Shown here one piece after another: positions 43,600 to 53,650 of a stretch of 64,000 bases of DNA (positions are counted from its first letter, which is position 1; every line of letters begins with the position of its first letter). Origin of the DNA: Melieria omissa (lineage: Eukaryota; Arthropoda; Insecta; Diptera; Ulidiidae); NCBI GenBank assembly GCA_963971225.1, contig OZ020269.1:103588067-103652066 (forward strand), given 5' to 3'. The notes beneath the pieces are model-generated. The model had not been told where the DNA came from. It was given only the letters and a program-made list of their open reading frames with translations, and did not search any database. The position numbers and the translations under genes are program-made.

Positions 43600-44299
43600 T
43601 ATTTGCTGCAACGACTTGCAAAATTTTTTTATATCCATATTGTTTTGCACAAATATACCAACGTTAATTCCTGTCATCATAATGGGCATTTCAGGAAGGT
43701 GTAAAAGGTGGGTATGGTCAACCTTATATAGCTTATGTTTACCGCTATGAAGCACAAAATCATTTTACATCAACATTAATTCACAAACATGTAGAGTAAC
43801 TTTGTTTTGTTAGTTAAGTGGGCGCAGAAAGTGGACGTGGCCAACTATATTATAGCCTATGTTTGCCGCAATGACACGCTAAATCGATTGACACCCATAT
43901 TGCCTTACGAAAATATACCGTAGATGAGTTTTGTGTGAGTGGGCGTAATTAAGGGGCGTGGTCAATATCATATAGCCTGTGTACCATTCGCCAACATAGA
44001 AAATTGTTTGTTGCTTATTTCATCTCAAACGGTGCTGTGGTTTTTGCCTCATTCTGGCTCAAAAAAGCAACGCCACACTTGTTGTTATATAAAAATATAG
44101 ATGATCGAGTTTTTATGGCTTGTTTGGGACAAACATTACTGAATTCAAAGCTTTACGGCAATATAACGACTCGATTGTGCGACAAATGGTTGTGCTATTA
44201 TTTGAAAATTACGCCAATTCGTTCTACACATTACATTTATAAACAAACATATACAGTTTCCTGTAACTCAATTTATCACGGACTTTTATAAACATGACA
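43600..44299. repeat. Right-arm flank shared with left arm and cassette 1
   Basis: Up to about 43765 it matches both cassette 1 and the left arm. From 43765 to 44299 it matches 37180 down to 35640 of the left arm (GGGCGTGGTCAATAT, TATTATAGCCTATGTTTGCC, TTTTTGCCTCATTCTGGCTC, CAATATAACGACTCGATTG). No gene. Confidence 0.65.
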
Positions 44300-45250
44300 T
44301 ACATTGTGACCGAAAAGTTTCCGGAAATTCTCATTTAAAATTCGTGCGCTGTATATTTTTCGATATTTTAAGTTTCTGTAGGGTTGGTAGCACTGTCCTT
44401 AATTACTATGCCAAAAATGAGCGCGATCTGTCAGACAGTTTGTTTACGGCAGCTGTTGAAACCAGTTCACCTCAGTAGTGCGTTGCGATTTTGTTGAGAA
44501 TTTTCTTCACAATGAGTACCGTGAACAGGTTTCTTTGGACGTGCTTGATCGTGCCAATTCCGATCCAACTTTCATGGAACGCATCATAACTGGTGACGAG
44601 ACATGGATCTACGAGTACGACATGCAAACAAGCCAACAATCATCGGAATGGAGAGGAAAACACGAGCTGAAACCGAAAAAACCACGCCAAAGTCGCTCGA
44701 AAATCAAGGTAATGCTGATTGTTTTCTTCGATATTCGTGGTGTGGTGCATCATGAATTCGTCCCTGAAGGACAAACAGTCGGTAAAGACTATTATTTGAC
44801 TGTTTTAAGACGGTTGCGTGAAAATATCCGCCGTAAACGGCCTCAATTGTGGAAGGATAATTCATGGATTTTTCATGACGATAATGCTCCCTCGCACCGA
44901 GCCAACATTATCGACGATTTTAAGGCCAAACATTCAATAAATACCATCGAACAGCCACCGTATTCACCTGATCTTGCACCGTGTGACTTTTTCCTGTTTC
45001 CCAAACTCAAATTACCACTCAGAGGAACGCGTTTTGAATCCATAGAAGACGTAAAACAGAATTCGCAGAGGGAACTCAAAGCCATACCGGAAAGTGCCTA
45101 TAAAAAATGTTTTGATGATTGGAAGAAAAGTTGGCATATGTGTATCGCTTCTAATGGAGCATATTTTGAAGGAGATAAAATAAATATTGATGAAGATTAA
45201 GAATTTAGCGTTTTATTTAAAATTTCCGGAAACTTTTCGGTCACAAGGTA
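44300..45250 (+). mobile_element. mariner (DD34D) element, N-terminally deleted
   Basis: Ends CATTGTGACCGAAAAG and CTTTTCGGTCACAAGG (one mismatch) bound 44302-45248, with TA on both sides (44300-44301, 45249-45250). The corresponding left-arm sequence (TATATATGTCATGTTTATAA near 35625-35645) is the empty site. At 947 bp it is shorter than the usual 1.3 kb because the DNA-binding part of the gene is deleted. Confidence 0.85.
44478..45200 (+). pseudogene. mariner transposase, catalytic domain open, DNA-binding domain missing
   Basis: A continuous 240-codon frame. The triad is complete: ITGDETWIYEYD (first D), FHDDNAPSHRA (second D) and YSPDLAPCDFFLF (third D), with 34 residues between the last two (DD34D). 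The N-terminal paired helix-turn-helix region (about 100 residues) is deleted. The first codons (MRCDFVENFLHNEY) are fused near the junction. The tail ASNGAYFEGDKI is typical of irritans-like mariners. An ATG-initiated product could only be a catalytic fragment. Confidence 0.75.
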
Positions 45251-45380
45251 TATGTATATCTATGGACATATAAAATGAGTCGCATCAATCGTTTTCATTC
45301 CGAATCTTTGTCGAAACGATTTTTCCACCGAAGCTTAAACGAACAATGTCATGATAGATTTCTACCTGACATCCTTATTG

Positions 45381-46158
45381 ATTGAATAGCGACCAGCTGT
45401 ATTGAGATATGTTGTAATCTAGGTTTTTAGGATCAATCTATATCTATACTAAAGTTGATTTGGTTGTATATATAGAAGAACATGCTTTCTACACACACAT
45501 GCACACATGTGCTCACAATTACTGTTGATATTGATGCCATAATAGACTCTCTTCCATTCTAAGTAAATCTACGCAATAAGTCTGGCTTACTTATTAACCC
45601 TTAATAATGTTAGCTCAGGGAGTTAAGTAAACTCTTGAGACCAGCGTATTTATGTTTAACGGGAGCCACGAGAACGTTTCCAACAACATCCATGGATGTT
45701 CTTCTCAAATCAACACCTCTTCACTTACATAGTTCTTTGCACAAACCCAGTCGAAGTGGTGTATCCTAAGCATGACTGATAATAATATCGGGGCCGAGGC
45801 ATTTCTGAGAAACAAAAAGAATGACATTCCTACGAAAGAGCATCGTGAAATTTTAATACCAAGAGACACAATCACACCACAGTTGAGTTGTACAAAGAGA
45901 TTCAAGACCAAATTTAGGAACAAAAGACGCTGGGTGGGCATATCAGAGTCATATCTGATGATTCCATTCGGCGATCGTGTTGGGTCCATTATGATTCACT
46001 TCATTTTAGGAATCTGGAGAACATTCGAAATACTTTTACTAAGTTTGAAGTCAAAAGGCTCAAGCAAACTTGTTTCCCCATACATACTTTTAACCAGTTG
46101 ATCCAGTTGGATTAAGATGTTAAAAATAATGAGAAATACTAACTTGTTTCATTTCAAG
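45381..46158. other. Unique sequence, nothing recognised
   Basis: Contains a 109-codon plus-strand frame at 45772-46101 rich in basic residues, with no domain or splice context recognised. Treated as noncoding. Confidence 0.35.
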
Positions 46159-46904
46159 TATCAGGTGTACAACTTTGCTTCCGCCGTTTTTTTCCAAAAT
46201 TAAAAGCCTTATTGCGAAAAGGTGCTTACAGATGTATTATTCAAAGTATTGTCCGTCGCTAGCGACAACTTTCTCCCATCTTTCCGGCAATTTTCGGATC
46301 CCGGCTCGAAAAAAGGAGTCCTCTTTTGACGCTATCCATGAAGCAATCCATTTTTCCAATTCTTCGAAGGATTGAAAATTTTGATCTGCCAGGCCGTGTG
46401 CCATCGAACGGAATAGGTGGAAGTCAGAAGGGGCGACATCTGGGGAATACGGCGGGTGGGGCAAGACTTCCCATTTCAGCGTTTCCAGGTACTTTTTGAC
46501 CACTTTTGCGACGTGAGGCCGAGCATTGTCGTGTTGGAGGATGACTTTGTCATGTCGAAATCACCATTTTTAAAACGTTGAAACCACTCCCGACACGTTC
46601 TTTCACTCAGAGCAGCATCACCGTAAGTTTCTGAGAGCATTCGATGCGCTTCAGCTGCATTTTTTTTCGAATTGTAACAGAAAAATAAAACTTCCCGCAA
46701 ATGGCGAGAATTGGGCACATAAACGGACATTTTCGAGCGTGAATAATACGAAAACAAGAACAACTGTCACTGAAACGGCGATGACAATTCATTAGGCACT
46801 GTCCACACTCACTTTAAAGGCATTACCATCTATGTATTTCAACCAGCCTCAGCCGGTACAGCCACCTATCGGAAAACGGCGGAAGCAAAGTTGTACACCT
46901 GATA
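46159..46904 (-). mobile_element. mauritiana-type mariner with large internal deletion
   Basis: Ends TCAGGTGTACAACTTTGCTT (46161) and AAGCAAAGTTGTACACCTGA (to 46902) are perfect inverted repeats with TA outside. The minus strand begins MSVYVPNSRHLREVLFFCYN, with the HTH region (KKNAAEAHRMLSETYGDAAL, CREWFQRFKNGDFD). It then jumps directly to HDNARPHVAK and YSPDVAPSDFHLF. The first D and the linker are lost (742 bp against about 1.3 kb), and the join shifts the frame. Nonautonomous deletion derivative. Confidence 0.82.
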
Positions 46905-47014
46905 TTTTAAAAATTTTTAAGTCCCATCGGTTCATGATTTTTTTCGGAGTTTTCCCGTAAACAAACCCTAACCCATTGTTGGCCCAGTTAAATTTTGATT
47001 TTCGAAAAATGATG

Positions 47015-47127
47015 ATACACACTCCGCGACACTTGATTACGATCACTTTTATTTTTTCGATACATTTGTTTTTTGTGGGGTTATCGAAAAAATAAAAGTG
47101 ATCGTAATCAAGTGTCGCGGAGTGTAT
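47015..47127. repeat. Hairpin: 45-bp inverted repeat with about 20-bp loop
   Basis: The left arm 47015-47062 (ACTCCGCGACACTTGATTAC then GATCACTTTTATTTTTTCGA) is the exact complement of 47082-47122, apart from small differences at the outer edge. The loop is 47063-47081. The right arm continues into unique sequence. It could be a small foldback element or a transcribed hairpin. Confidence 0.8.
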
Positions 47128-47340
47128 GTGTCGAATTATTTGTTATTTGGAGTATGGTCAGCATGTTCGAAATCAATATGTTTATTAAATCACGTTTCTT
47201 CATACAAAACCTTAATACATGTTTTGCCTCTTTAGACTCTGAATTTCCAAAAATCCCGTCATAGCGGAGGTTCGTGCTTCAATATGTACCTACAGTTAGC
47301 ATTTCATCTTTGTAGCTTCAACGGTTTTTGCTGGGCGATG

Positions 47341-47708
<368 letters not shown>

Positions 47709-47729
47709 ATCAGGACAAACAATCTATGT

Positions 47730-47950
47730 GTATAAAAATGTAGACGATACCACGCTCCATTGTGCACTGCTCACAACTTACTTCTAGTCGAATTGTAAGT
47801 GGAAAGTTCATACGAAGTTTCATTGATGTGGAATTACAGTACTGCGGAAATGTTCTGTGAAAAAAATGTGCCACGCCCCTTATCCAACGCTGATTAAATC
47901 TCACCAGTAGAACAACACATCTATTGAACGACGGTACCGAACGCTTTGGC
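47730..47950 (-). mobile_element. Helitron fragment
   Basis: The minus strand shows GATGTGTTGTTCTACTGGTG, AAGGGGCGTGGCACATTTTT and ATCAATGAAACTTCGTATGA, in the order seen inside the Helitron at 35811-36556. The ends are missing. It abuts the ATCA array. Confidence 0.6.
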
Positions 47951-50340
47951 ATCGTACAGTGACTGACCCATCAACAATCGAATCATTTTGCTTGAATTTC
48001 ATGATAATTTCTTTTTTAGATACTTCGATTGGCCACTGGTGGTGATTGATAACAGCTAGATAACACAATTACCACATAAAATGTCATTTTGGTGTCATGT
48101 CTTTATTTGTATTGATATGAGTTGATATTTGAAATCCACTTTGGGAGATTCATGAAGTGTAGAAGCTTTCTGATCTTCATGGTTGAAATTGATCTGAAAT
48201 CTTCTGGGAAGACCTTGTCCCAAACGAGCGTGGCCTACTTTCTGGTAAATCCGAGCCTTAAAAAAAGAGGGTCAATGATTCTCAATGGTCTTCATTCAAA
48301 CAATTGGGACAATTATTGTTGAAGGGTATTTATCGCCGAGACGCGTGTTTCCCATCGCCAATGACCCATTAGAGCCCCAGCGAGTCTTGCGGTATTCTCT
48401 CAGGTGTTACTAAGGAGTAGTTTTGTCCTGTACAGCTGGTACTTTGGCTAGATTTCTATTTCGTTGGAACGAAATAAAAAGTGGGCGTGTATGTCGCTCC
48501 TTAGCCTAGCTCAGGGTCTGTTATATCTGAAGCTTTTCCTTATACAGACAGTTCGGTTGATCGAAAGTTACGGCTATAAATATTTCCTAGATCGCAGTTT
48601 TCGAGTTTGGCATGGAGAACGTGAACTTTAAGAAAAAGGATATTGAAGGATGTAGCACTTCATGTTTAATTGGTGACTCTATTAGAATATAAACGTCTGA
48701 CAGTGACAGCTTTGAAACCTCAGACCAATAAGCTGTCAAAGTTCAGACATAGCCATTGGAAAACCCCTTACTCAACCCACTTTAGAACAGTTGAAACGGC
48801 CTTCATTGTTAGAGAAAAATTGAAATTTTTTTACATTTTGCAAAAGTTATACACAATTCTACTTAAAATATTTACAAATTGTCTTTTCCTAATTTCAATC
48901 CAATACATATTTATGTACAAATTCGACTAAATTCAATCGTTCGGCTAATGACTAATGGCCTGAAATAATCGCCTTCGGCGCACTTTTCAAACATTGCACT
49001 ATTAAAGTCGGCTGCCCCATTACAAGATACGTGAACAGAAAAAAGATATCGTCTACCAAAGGCAACAATTCACAACATTTGCCAAAACAATTCCACAACG
49101 TTTTCATTGCTGCTTTCCTTCCAACTCCCACAATCGGTGCGCGAAGCAGTATGCCACAAATGCGGCAACATCCAACAATTTTAACAGAAATTACTTTAAC
49201 TTATCTCATATTTCGTCTGGTGAAATGTGCAAGTTTTTGCGCTGCTGGGTTCCTGCCAGCTCCAACACTATCGCCTTGACTTTGGCACACACACACAGAC
49301 ACACAATCGTGCATTCGTGCGCTGCCCCCTTTGAAGCTTAAAAGCGTTGTTGCTGTGCTTGGATAGCTCACAGCGTGCGCTGTCTAAACGAATCCTTGTA
49401 TCTATGCCTGTCGGGGCGTCTGTGTGTGTGTGTGTGTGTTCGCCTGACTGCGGCACAGTGTGTGTTGGTGTGGCGTTTGACTGATAAAAAACACCGAGTG
49501 GCAAGTGGCATGAGCCAAAGTGTATTAAAGTTGCTGTAATTATATACGTCTGTCATAAAACACATACTTACAAGAACACACACACACACATACATATTGT
49601 TGCATATACATATGTATGCATTGTTGTGTATCCTCGACAGGCACTAAACCGGATACTACACTACACTCGCAAGAAGAAGAAGAAGAAGTGTGCTTGGCGA
49701 AAAGTTGCCGCTACACGCACTCGGATTGCTTTTGGATGTCGGTGGAAAATGCTCGTTATGAAAACTAAAACCCGAAAGTTACTTCGAGCGGCTGAAACCG
49801 AAGCAGTGCAACGACGAACGATGGCGCGGCTGAGCGCCGTACGTGTGGATGCCATTGGCCCAATTACATTAAATGAGTGTAGGCGAAAAATAATACTTGT
49901 GCATTAGTGTATTTCGCAAGATAAACGGCGAGGATTTTGCTTGAGATTTACAGGAGAAGCAAATGGTGCCGGCGGGGGACACGAAAAGCATTTGCAAGGA
50001 TTCGTTTAAAGTGGCGCTGCGGCATTTCTAGTGATGTATTGCAGTCGTGCGGTGAGGAAGGACGAGTGGAGTGGAGTGGTGTGGTGCGAAGAGAATATTG
50101 TATACCAACTTTGTAATTTTGCGCTATAAGCTCAAATATACAAAAGTCATTATCACCAGAAATCTTCATAAACAAACGAGACTCGATAGATGGCGGCAAT
50201 AGTGGAGGCGAACGACGGCCTACACAATTGAAATTTCAAGTTAGAATATGAAGCCGAAGACTGCATAAGGCATAATTATTTAAGCTTTGAAGTAGCCGAA
50301 AGTCTTTGATGCTGGTGCTCAAATTTTTTGTAGAATAGGT
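47951..50340. other. Unique noncoding sequence with CA and GT runs
   Basis: CA run at about 49285-49305, GT run at about 49427-49440, CA at about 49577-49590 and AAG run at about 49670-49688. The frame at 49626-49907 starts at the AAG run and is basic throughout, with no recognised domain. No gene supported. Confidence 0.4.
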
Positions 50341-50364
50341 TTTTAATTGCACAAATTTTAATAA

Positions 50365-50880
50365 TAACACTGCACAACACAAAAAAAAATAACAAGGTTC
50401 TGACAACGGTTTCTGGTAGAGGAGACCAAAAAAAAATATACGTGTATCGGCGTTTTGAAAGTTTACGTCTGCATTTTTTTTAGGGGGGTCAAAGTTTTTC
50501 CCTTTTTGCACATTCTTATGGTGAATCAGCATACGAAAACCATGTAACATCACATTTTAGGTATATGATGTGTTCAGCAATTTGGTGTAGAACACTACGA
50601 AGAACATTTTTGTGGAACATTTTAACCCTATAGCTCCTATTTATAAGGGACAATTTGACCCTTTTCTTCGAAAATGCCAAAAATGTCCTGTAAAACAGGA
50701 ACTTTTAAGGACAAAATGTACCACAAAAATATTCGCCATTAAATTCTATTATAGGTCTCTGAATACATCAAAGCTCAGAAATGAACCTTTACGTTAGAAT
50801 TAAGCCAAAACTGAAAATGTGTTTAAGTGTTTTCTTTGTACTTAATCAAAATTGGTACTAAAATGTCCTATGTTTTCTTT
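50365..50880 (+). repeat. Dispersed noncoding repeat family R1, copy C
   Basis: TAA then CACTGCACAAC at 50368. It has the same block order as copy B (GGTTTCTGGTAGAGG, TTGCACATTCTTATGG, TTTTAACCCTATAGCTCCTA, TGTCCTGTAAAACAGGA, CATCAAAGCTCAGAAAT). It extends past B through AATTAAGCCAAAACTGAAAA to AATTGGTACTAAAATG, matching copy A to its far end. It is the longest uninterrupted copy. Confidence 0.7.
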
Positions 50881-51224
50881 GAAGAAGAGAAGTAGCTAAA
50901 AAGTTGATTTTTCCCCCCAATTCTTAGAAAGTTTTTGACTAAAGTTTCCTATTCATCAAAACAAGCTGGCCATAATTTTTTGACTCAAATAGAAGTTGAC
51001 TTGAAAAAACCTACAAATAAGGCAACCCCTTAGAAACTACGCAAATTATGATCAGCTGCTGCCTATTTCTCAGCGAAATAACATAGTTCAGCTCAGGCTA
51101 GAGAAGGGACTATCAAGGAACTTTCCACTCAATTTTCTTACCATACAGCTTTCTCACTTCATTGCTTTTGTATCTTTTTATTTGAAATACTGATACTTCA
51201 ATAAATTCGAATTGTTCTACATCA

Positions 51225-51335
51225 TTAGAATTGCAGCTTCCACCTTGTTTTAAATAACTTTCGAACCATTAAAGGTATTGTAATGAAATTTTTACACGTA
51301 ATCAAGGAGATTTTGGCTTTTAACTCTCTAGCAGG
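51225..51335 (+). repeat. Single-arm relative of foldback element 2
   Basis: GCAGCTTCC, TAACTTTCGAACCA, and CAAGGAGATTTTGG followed by TTTTAAC match 32253-32345 inside the foldback element. Only this part of one arm is present and no terminal repeat is seen. Confidence 0.55.
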
Positions 51336-51600
51336 CCAATTTTTGTAAAATTGTTTTACCTGTTCTATCCAAATACTTTGGCCAATGACCAATTTGGTCA
51401 AAACGCATCTGTGGTTGGGGTAAATAAGTGGTAGGAGGGCCTGGATTTGAGGATATAGTTGCCTTGGAAAGTCTACCAGCAACCTTTTTTGCACCATTTG
51501 CTTCATATCTGCAAAAGACATCTGCTACTATAGTTCGGGAATCCGCCAGTTCTTTAGTTTGGCCGTGCATTCTTTGATGAAGAAGATATGAATTAAGCAC

Positions 51601-52640
51601 TGTTTACCCTCCTCCACTGGCTCCCAACTGCGCAGCGGGTTAAACTATACGTGAAGTGTTCGGTAGTCAGACTTCACGCAATTTCCCACTGGGATAGATC
51701 GGATCTTGGTCATTCCAGGATTCTTATTGATCATTGCTCGGTGCTCACCGGCATCGATCACATCAGCACCCCCACTAAGCTTGATCACGGCTTCACTATC
51801 CGCATCCCTCGCAGAGATGAATGGACAGGTACCGAGTTATCGACCGACGACTCCATCAACTTCTACACCGACGCGTCGGCTCTAAATGGGATAACAAGGT
51901 GGGCTGCGGGATTTTCTGCACACATCTATTCTAACAGTCAGGCAGCCATTAAGTCGCTCGCAAGGGCAACCATCTCATCTGGTTCTGGACTGCCGTGCGT
52001 CTCTAAATGCCTTGGCCAGCCAGGCCAAGGGGCATTGTAGGCAACTGCGAGGCGGATGAATTAGTCTGGGCGGGTACGTTGCTCACCGATGCTTCGTCCT
52101 TTCTCGCTGTAGGAGCTCTTCTTGCATCAGTCAAACTGATGCTCAAGCAATTTTACTATAAAATAGCAATCGATTTGTGGTCTGAGGAACAGACTTGCAA
52201 CATATCCCGACAAACCTGGCCAACTTTCAACCTGAAACGGACAAATCAGCTTCTCAAACTTAGTCCTCACTCAATAAGCATAACGGTTTCGGTGCTTACG
52301 GGACACTATGTCATGGGTAAGCACGCTGAAAGACTGGTTCTGCAATCCAACGACTTATGTCGAGGGTGCGACTTTGGGAGGAGGACGAGACCGTTCTCCA
52401 CCTGCTGTGTCAATGTCCTTCTTTAGCCAGAAGAAGATTTAAATTCCTCGGCTCAGCTTTTTCAATAGCCTAACTAGCCTCTGAACATCAGGGACATAGC
52501 CAGATTCATCACGGAATCTTCATGGTTTCGGGCGCGATAAGGGGGAGTCGCGCCATCCACTGTGGTATCACAATGTGCCAAAAGTTGTGCTTAAGTGAGC
52601 TATTCACATTGAAGGCTGCCACTTCAACCTAACCTAAGAT
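51601..52640 (+). pseudogene. LINE RNase H and C-terminal fragment
   Basis: Plus-strand frames read LFTLLHWLPTAQRVKLYVKC (end of RT), then INFYTDASALNG and IYSNSQAAIKSLARATIS (RNase H). Next come GIVGNCEADELVWAGTLL, LTGHYVMGKHAERL with LCRGCDFG (zinc-binding part), and RRRFKFLGSAFF. It has several frameshifts. The 3' end reads CTGCCACTTCAACCTAACCTAA. RNase H and the C-terminal cluster are as in the 21.7-24 kb element, but sequence identity is low, so it is a different family. Confidence 0.7.
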
Positions 52641-52799
52641 AGGAATTCACGATGGTCATATCTATGAAATGATAAAATAGGTGAAGGGAGTAGCTCCGTG
52701 TCTTGCGTCGAATATGGTACCGACCTGATAGGCCAGGTCGCAGTTAAATTTTTAGTTAGTTTTTTTTCCTAAACGAAAAGGACGTTTCAAATGTAAGGA

Positions 52800-53650
52800 C
52801 TAAGAAGCTACTCTACAGCATCGATATCGATTGGAGAAAAATTGGAACGGATTTTAGATTCAAGGACTAGAAAAACATCTGTATGTTTGAATCGGTTTGA
52901 CTTGGAGGAGGAGAAGAAAACAACCTATGAGCTTTTAGCTCTTAGGAAGCGGGGTCAGGTTATTTCAAGGTTATTCTATAACTAGAAAAAGTAAGTGTCA
53001 ATGTATATTAAAATTGTTTAGAGAAATAGAAGAACGAGATGATTGCGGTGTTTTCGAGTCGGTATCGTTTAGAGGAAATAAGAAAAAAAATTTCAGGTTT
53101 AAAAACTGAACAAAATATACCAACTCAATGTTTCATGCAATTGGCATCGATTCGAGAAAAAGAAACCGAACATTTCAGGCGAAAAGGGAGGCCATGTTTG
53201 CGGTGGAAGGACCAAGTTGAGAACGCCCTATCATGTCTTGGTGTGACCAACTGGAGAGGCGCCTGAAGAGAGCCTGCGGGAAATTCATATCACGGTAACT
53301 GGTTGTTATGCCCAGTTAAGTTAAGTTAATGGCCAGTTAACATTTCAGCTGTAGGGATGAGAAAATACACGTCTCTGAATATACATCACTCAAAGGAGAG
53401 TAAAAAGAATGTTTTAGGTACAAGGACCTGGAAACTACGGTGGCTCAATTAGCCTCCAAATCGGCATTGTTTGGAGAAAAAGGAAAACAGAATAATTCAG
53501 GTGCAGTAACTATTAGAAAAACCAGCTCAATAGGTGCTTGAACCGGTCTCGCTTGGGGTAAAATAAGTGAAAAGAACTCGTTAGTTACAAACACTGAGAA
53601 AATGTTCTCAAAGTATCTTTGAATCAGTATTGTTTGAATGAACTGGTCAA
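52800..53650. repeat. Degenerate tandem repeat (period roughly 80-90 bp)
   Basis: A loose motif (ATCG-TATCG-TTGGAGAAAAA followed by TTCAGGT and AGTACTAGAAAA-like sequence) recurs near 52830, 52890, 53062, 53147, 53460, 53545 and 53623. Units are diverged and spacing is irregular. A LINE end (53170-53335) interrupts the series. Confidence 0.4.
53165..53335 (+). pseudogene. LINE 3' end fragment
   Basis: Reads KGRPCLRWKDQVENALSCLG followed by VTNWRGA and a stop, then GGTAACTGGTTGTTATGCCC and the tail AGTTAAGTTAAGTTAA. Same class as 6655-7015. Confidence 0.6.

Larger units (their letters stand above)
41460..45380. repeat. Right arm of the large palindromic duplication (contains gene 3)
   Basis: Inverted counterpart of 35500-40290 (blocks as listed there). 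The arm-specific insertion is the mariner at 44302-45248. The part from about 42083 through 43765 is closer to cassette 1 than to the left arm. The part upstream of the promoter (41700-42040) is closer to the left arm. Confidence 0.75.

Noticed and set aside
45772..46101. 109-codon plus-strand frame as a gene
   Set aside because: No domain, in a region of transposon debris. Cannot be distinguished from chance.
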